Translations under genes and position numbers: made by a program
Part shown: positions 60,350 through 64,000 of the stretch, one piece after another
Position numbering within the stretch: the stretch's first letter is position 1
Layout of the letters: every line of letters begins with the position of its first letter
DNA from: Corynebacterium humireducens NBRC 106098 = DSM 45392
GTDB lineage: Bacteria > Actinomycetota > Actinomycetes > Mycobacteriales > Mycobacteriaceae
Direction of reading: 5' to 3'
NCBI RefSeq assembly: GCF_000819445.1
Contig: NZ_CP005286.1
Coordinates: forward strand, 682,001-746,000
DNA length: 64,000 bases
The notes under the pieces: model-generated
Database searches by the model: none
The model's input: the letters and a program-made list of their open reading frames with translations, nothing else
Told to the model about the DNA's origin: nothing

Positions 60350-61168
60350 ATGGAAACGATCCCCTTTGGTCCGTCCCTGCTCTTCGCTCCGGCGCACCGT
60401 GGTGACCTGATCCCCAAGGCATTCGCCCGTGCCGACACGGTGATCGTCGACCTGGAGGACGGGGCCGGCTCCGGTGGGCGCGGTGATCTGCATGACACGG
60501 TGCGGGCCGCGGAGCTGGATCCCGGCCGGACGATCCTGCGGACCATCGGCCCGGAGTCCCCGCATTTCCCGGCTGACGTCGCCCTGGTCCGGGAGGTGGG
60601 GGTGCGCACCGTCATGGTCCCGAAGGTGGGTGCCTCCCTGCCGGAGGGGCTGGAGGGCCTGGACGTCATCGCCATGATCGAGACCCCGCAGGCCCTGGTG
60701 AACATCGCCGCCATCGCCGGTCATCCGCAGGTGGTGGGCCTGTTCTGGGGTGCGGAGGACCTCATCACGCTCCTGGGAGGGACCCATTCGCGTCGCCAGG
60801 CGGATGAGCCCGGGGTGGGGGAGTACCGGGACGTCATCCGGCACGCCCGTTCCCAGGTGCTCGTGCACGCGGCGGCGGCGGGGAAGTTCGCGGTGGATGC
60901 GATCCACGCCGATTTCCGTGATGAGGAGGGGCAGTTCGCGGAGGCCCTCGACGCCGCGCGTTCCGGTTTCCTCGGCACCGCGTGCATCCACCCGGCGCAG
61001 GTGGACGTCGTGCGTAGGGCGTTCCTCCCCGAGGAGGCGCAGGTCGAGTGGGCGCGGGCCGTCATCGCCGGGGCGCAGCGGCATACGGGGGCCTTCCAGG
61101 TCGACGGGGTCATGATCGACGCCCCGCTGGTCGCCCAGGCGGAGAGGATCCTCTCCCGCCTGCCCTGA
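60350..61168 (+). CDS. citE: CitE-like HpcH/HpaI-family lyase
   Basis: A 272-residue TIM-barrel protein: RGDLIPKAFARADTVIVDLEDG at the start with the metal-binding Asp-Glu-Asp, VMVPKVGASLPEG, IAMIETPQALVN and FWGAEDLITLLGG, then CIHPAQVDVV. Stand-alone actinobacterial CitE proteins are not part of citrate lyase and act on acyl-CoA or malyl-type substrates. The true substrate is open. Confidence 0.88.
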   Translation: METIPFGPSLLFAPAHRGDLIPKAFARADTVIVDLEDGAGSGGRGDLHDTVRAAELDPGRTILRTIGPESPHFPADVALVREVGVRTVMVPKVGASLPEGLEGLDVIAMIETPQALVNIAAIAGHPQVVGLFWGAEDLITLLGGTHSRRQADEPGVGEYRDVIRHARSQVLVHAAAAGKFAVDAIHADFRDEEGQFAEALDAARSGFLGTACIHPAQVDVVRRAFLPEEAQVEWARAVIAGAQRHTGAFQVDGVMIDAPLVAQAERILSRLP

Positions 61169-61229
61169 CCCTCCCCGGAATCGGGTGGCTGTATCGTTAT
61201 CCATCCCTGTGTGTGCATTAATGAGGGGT

Positions 61230-61877
61230 ATGACCTGGAACGAGCAGTCCGCCGCCGGCGGGGGGAACAGCTGGGGTAACCGGAATCCCTGGGATGAGGC
61301 CCCGCCCCCGTCCGGCACCACCCCCGGGCCCCGGGAGAGGGAGTGGGCGACCGACTCCTTCCCGCCAGTGCAGCCTGCGCCGGCCGCACCGGCTGCGCAG
61401 CACCCGCAGTCCCGCCCCTCGTGGGTCCTGCCCGTGGTCGCGGTGGGTGCCCTGATCGGCCTCGGCGGACTCGGCGCCGCCGGCTGGTCCCAGGGTTGGT
61501 TCGGTAGCTCCGCCGCCCCCGAACCAATTGTGGTGACCAGCACCTATGTGGTTCCCGCGGAGCCGGCCTCCCCGGCGCCGGTCCAGATACGTGAGCCCGT
61601 CCCCGCCGGTGCGCTGCAGGTCGGTGGCACCACCTCCGGCATCGGGGAGGAGGGACGCTTCACGCGGTTCTACGCCGGCACCGAGGTCACCAGCGCCCCC
61701 TTCGCGGAGGCCGTGGCCCGGGAGTTCCGCCGCGTGTACACCCCGGACGCCAGCCCGTCGCTCACCCTCACCGCCTGGAGCCCGGTCACCGGTCAGAACT
61801 ACAGCATGACCTGCTCGGACAACGGTTCCTACGTCACCTGCCGGGGCGGCAACAACGCGGTGGTCTACATCCAGTGA
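61230..61877 (+). CDS. Membrane-anchored protein with C-terminal DNGSYxTC domain (paralogue 2)
   Basis: A 215-residue paralogue of the protein at 58839: a Gly/Pro/Trp-rich cytoplasmic start, one membrane helix (VLPVVAVGALIGLGGLGAAG), a Pro/Ala linker and the same terminal domain (GTEVTSAPFAEAVAREF, MTCSDNGSYVTCRGG, VVYIQ). Its TGA overlaps the GTG of the next gene as GTGA, linking it to the lipoprotein. Function unknown; the pairing suggests an outer-surface or cell-wall role. Confidence 0.78.
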   Translation: MTWNEQSAAGGGNSWGNRNPWDEAPPPSGTTPGPREREWATDSFPPVQPAPAAPAAQHPQSRPSWVLPVVAVGALIGLGGLGAAGWSQGWFGSSAAPEPIVVTSTYVVPAEPASPAPVQIREPVPAGALQVGGTTSGIGEEGRFTRFYAGTEVTSAPFAEAVAREFRRVYTPDASPSLTLTAWSPVTGQNYSMTCSDNGSYVTCRGGNNAVVYIQ

Positions 61878-62737
61878 GCATCCGGATACGGTTCGTGGCG
61901 GGACTGTGCGTGACGGGACTCGCGGTGAGTTCCTGCACGATCGGGGAGGTGGGGGAGACCCCCGTGAGCACCCTGGTGGTCACGTCCACGGCACAGCCGA
62001 CGCCCGCGACCACGGAGGCGTCGGCAAGCAGTGACGCACAGCTGCAGGAACTTGTCGACGCCGCCGTGGCCACCTTCGGCGGCGGCGCCGCGCTCGCCGT
62101 GGCGGACGGCGCGGTGATCACCGCGGGTGAGGCCGGTGGGGCGCCGGTGGCGTGGTCCACCATCAAGGTCCCCATCGCGGTGGCGGCCCTGCGGCAGGAT
62201 CCGGGGCTGGCGCCGGTGGCGGGGGAGGCGATCCGGTCCTCGGACAACGCGGCGGCGGAGCAGCTGTGGGCGGCGCTCGGGGAGCCGACCCGGGCGGCGG
62301 CGACGGTGGAGTCGGTGCTGGCCGAGGCCGGTGCCCCGGTCCGCGTCTCCCACGAGCACACCCGCCCCGGGTTCAGCAGCTTCGGCCAGACCGCCTGGCC
62401 CCTCGACGCCCAGGCCCGTTTCGCGGCGCAGCTGCCGTGTCTGCCGGGCACCGGCGAGGTGCTGGCGGACATGGGGATGATCGTGCAGCGCTACGGCCTG
62501 GGGCAGTTGGAGGGCGCCCGCTTTAAGGGCGGTTGGGGGCCGGAGCCGGACGGACGCTACACCGTCCGCCAGTTCGGTCTGGTGCCCGGCGCGGCGGCCG
62601 GGACGGGTGACGTGGCGGTCAGCCTGTGGGTGATGCCCGCCTCGGGGACCTACGAGGACGCCCAGGCGATGTCGGATCTCCTGGCCGCCGGGCTGCCGGC
62701 TGTGCTGGGGAGCGTCCCGGCGCACTCCTGTGATTGA
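61874..62737 (+). CDS. Lipoprotein with beta-lactamase/PBP-like fold
   Basis: A 287-residue protein with a lipoprotein signal (GLAVSSC, lipid Cys21) and a penicillin-binding-type domain: Ser95-x-x-Lys98 in AWSTIKVP, Ser123-Asp124-Asn125 in RSSDNAAAE, and Lys218-Gly-Gly in RFKGGW. These match the SxxK, SxN and KTG motifs, so it may be an acylating serine enzyme or a catalytically reduced relative. GTG 61874 is translation-coupled to the gene before it. Confidence 0.82.
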   Translation: MSIRIRFVAGLCVTGLAVSSCTIGEVGETPVSTLVVTSTAQPTPATTEASASSDAQLQELVDAAVATFGGGAALAVADGAVITAGEAGGAPVAWSTIKVPIAVAALRQDPGLAPVAGEAIRSSDNAAAEQLWAALGEPTRAAATVESVLAEAGAPVRVSHEHTRPGFSSFGQTAWPLDAQARFAAQLPCLPGTGEVLADMGMIVQRYGLGQLEGARFKGGWGPEPDGRYTVRQFGLVPGAAAGTGDVAVSLWVMPASGTYEDAQAMSDLLAAGLPAVLGSVPAHSCD

Positions 62738-62818
62738 CGCGTTGAGCAGCGGCGGGGCGTCCGCGGAACCGGGGTGGGCGTCGGGGCCGTCGGGGTCCAT
62801 CAAGTACATTGGCATGAG

Positions 62819-62839
62819 GTAGGACCATTCGGGTCCGAC
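62819..62839. promoter_or_regulatory. Palindrome upstream of TetR gene
   Basis: GTAGGACC (62819-62826) and GGTCCGAC (62832-62839) form an inverted repeat with one mismatch and a 5-bp spacer, 27 bp before the GTG start and 7 bp after a TACATT -10-like hexamer (62806-62811). It is a candidate site for TetR autoregulation. Confidence 0.4.
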
Positions 62840-62866
62840 GGAGAAACAGGAACGGGAGACCTGGTA

Positions 62867-63460
62867 GTGGCGACCGCACGAGAGATGGCCAAGGCGAAAC
62901 GCAGGCAGGAGATCCTGTCCGCCGCCGCGACGATCATGGCTGCGAAGGGGTTCCACCAGACGCGCCTGGGGGACGTCGGCGCTGCGGTGGGAATCTCGGG
63001 TCCGGGCCTCTACAGGCACTTCGACAGCAAGGAGGCCCTGCTGGCGGACATCCTCACGGAGATCTCGATCCGTCTGGTGGACGGAGCGCGGGACGCGTTC
63101 CTGCGCAATGAGCTCACCGCGGAGTCCGATCCGGAGGCGGTGCTCAATGAACTCATCGCGATGCACGTCGAGGTCGCCGTGACCGAGGCGGACCTCATCC
63201 GTGTGCAGGGGCGTGAGATCGAGAACCTGGAGGAGAGCGTCCGGGAGAAGGTCAAGTCGCTGCAGCGTACCTATCTGGGTCTGTGGGCGGATGCCCTGCA
63301 GCGGGCGCGGCCGGATCTGGACCGTGCGACGGCCCGAATCCGGGTGCAGCTGGTGGCCGGTCTGGTGAACTCCGCACGCTATGTTCTGCACTGGGCGGAC
63401 CTTGAGGAGCTCCGTAAGGACGTCACGAAGATGGCCCGGTGCGCACTTTTCGTTGAGTGA
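62867..63460 (+). CDS. TetR/AcrR-family regulator
   Basis: A 197-residue regulator from GTG 62867 (GGGAGAC upstream). The N-terminal HTH is canonical: EILSAAATIMAAKGFHQTRL, GDVGAAVGISGPGLYRHF and the DSKEALLADIL helix. The ligand domain is helical. Being directly upstream of an acyl-CoA carboxylase gene suggests control of branched-chain or fatty acyl-CoA breakdown, as for similar mycobacterial TetR proteins. No sequence hint of AmtR is seen. Confidence 0.9.
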   Translation: MATAREMAKAKRRQEILSAAATIMAAKGFHQTRLGDVGAAVGISGPGLYRHFDSKEALLADILTEISIRLVDGARDAFLRNELTAESDPEAVLNELIAMHVEVAVTEADLIRVQGREIENLEESVREKVKSLQRTYLGLWADALQRARPDLDRATARIRVQLVAGLVNSARYVLHWADLEELRKDVTKMARCALFVE

Positions 63461-63490
63461 TGCGGGGGGAGCCCCCCGCCCCACTGTGAG

Positions 63491-63518
63491 CCCCGTCACC
63501 GCAGGTGGCGGGGTTTTT
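63491..63518 (+). terminator. Terminator of TetR gene
   Basis: CCCCGTCACC (63491-63500) pairs with GGTGGCGGGG (63504-63513, one G-T pair) around a 3-nt loop, followed by five T. It lies 30 bases after the TetR stop. Confidence 0.85.
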
Positions 63519-63615
63519 GTGATTCAGGAAACACTTCCAGCGGGGGTGATGTGGGTGACGTTGGAGGCGTGACGTGTTGTGGGCCACATTTCTGCGATGT
63601 ACTGTCCTGAAACAG

Positions 63616-63633
63616 AGTTAATCACCGTTAACT
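63616..63633. promoter_or_regulatory. Operator-like palindrome before carboxylase gene
   Basis: AGTTAA and TTAACT form a perfect inverted repeat with a 6-bp spacer, 39 bp before the carboxylase start. It is a candidate operator for the TetR protein encoded just upstream, but it differs from the palindrome at 62819. Confidence 0.45.
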
Positions 63634-63671
63634 GAAATCCTCACAGACCGCTTCGATCCCACGGAGAACCC

Positions 63672-64000
63672 ATGACCGCAACAGAGACCAACCGCGAAAG
63701 GCACGAGTCGCTCGTCGCCGATCTGCGCGGAGTGCTGGCCCGGACCGCCGAAGGAGGCAATGAGAAGGCACGCGAGCGCCACATCAGCCGCGGCAAGCTC
63801 CTCGCCCGTCAGCGCATCGTCGAACTGCTCGATCCGGGCAGCCCCTTCCTCGAGGTGGCCCCGCTGGCCGCCCACGACATGTACGGTGGCCAGGTCTCCG
63901 CCGCCGGCGTCGTCGCCGGCATCGGACTGGTCCACGGACGTCGCTGCATGGTCGTCGCCAACGACGCCACCGTCTCCGGCGGCACCTACTACCCGATGAC
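63672..64000 (+). CDS. accD: Acyl-CoA carboxylase beta subunit, partial
   Basis: The first 109 residues of a carboxyltransferase beta subunit, cut by the window end: [53 protein letters not shown] and [13 protein letters not shown]. The [13 protein letters not shown] style fits methylcrotonyl-CoA-type enzymes of leucine breakdown (AccD1 group) rather than acetyl-CoA carboxylase AccD. ATG 63672 is preceded by CGGAGAA. Substrate is inferred. Confidence 0.88.
   Translation, partial: MTATETNRERHESLVADLRGVLARTAEGGNEKARERHISRGKLLARQRIVELLDPGSPFLEVAPLAAHDMYGGQVSAAGVVAGIGLVHGRRCMVVANDATVSGGTYYPM

Noticed and set aside
62867..63460. TetR gene as the nitrogen regulator AmtR
   Set aside because: The N-terminal region and ligand domain do not resemble AmtR, and the neighbour is an acyl-CoA carboxylase gene.

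Overview
The window comes from a high-GC actinobacterium, almost certainly a Corynebacterium. The evidence is the mycoredoxin/folA/thyA/cysQ block beside lhr and a Nei2-type glycosylase, the order pgi / chorismate mutase / pcrA / M23 peptidase / DUF6350 protein / purN / purH (also the order in Mycobacterium tuberculosis), DUF222-HNH proteins, an IS31831-like ISL3 element, and many GTG starts and 4-base start/stop overlaps.

Positions 1-26250 are the right part of a prophage integrated at a tRNA-Arg(CCT) gene; its left end lies outside the window. Reading leftwards (minus strand) from the integrase end come an XRE regulator, a MerR-like HTH protein, a YqaJ exonuclease / RecT annealing pair, a WhiB-like protein, a replication initiator, RusA, SSB, small unknown genes, a HicA-like toxin module, the terminase, a DUF1360 membrane protein, portal, a MuF-protease fusion and the major capsid protein. 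The repressor, ImmA-like peptidase and integrase read rightwards. A cassette on the opposite strand (6358-9422) sits between terminase and portal and ends in a ParB-like protein coupled to a Dam-like adenine methyltransferase. The terminase gene is destroyed: two identical inverted ISL3 copies flank an inverted 751-bp middle piece of the gene, so this prophage is probably unable to package DNA.

Positions 26250-64000 are core chromosome: tRNA-Arg, redox and nucleotide genes (mrx1-folA-thyA-cysQ), DNA repair (lhr, nei2, pcrA), small membrane proteins, an HNH protein and a GCS2-family ligase, then pgi, mhuD, gabD, chorismate mutase, two secreted M23 endopeptidases, a PadR-controlled FtsX-type ABC transporter, the DUF6350-purN-purH operon, a pair of paralogous membrane-anchored proteins around RDD and citE genes, a beta-lactamase-fold lipoprotein, a TetR regulator and the start of an acyl-CoA carboxylase beta subunit.

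The most novel item is a tightly overlapping three-gene operon at 39095-41881: a two-TM membrane protein, a 68-residue peptide ending in thirteen Asn and one Gly, and a radical SAM/SPASM enzyme whose start codon lies inside the end of the peptide gene. It looks like an undescribed peptide-modification (RiPP-like) system. Secondary candidates are the ParB-like/adenine-methyltransferase pair with a GATC cluster in its promoter region, the repeat-rich centre of the phage initiator gene (possible origin), and a sequence block shared upstream of the two M23 genes.
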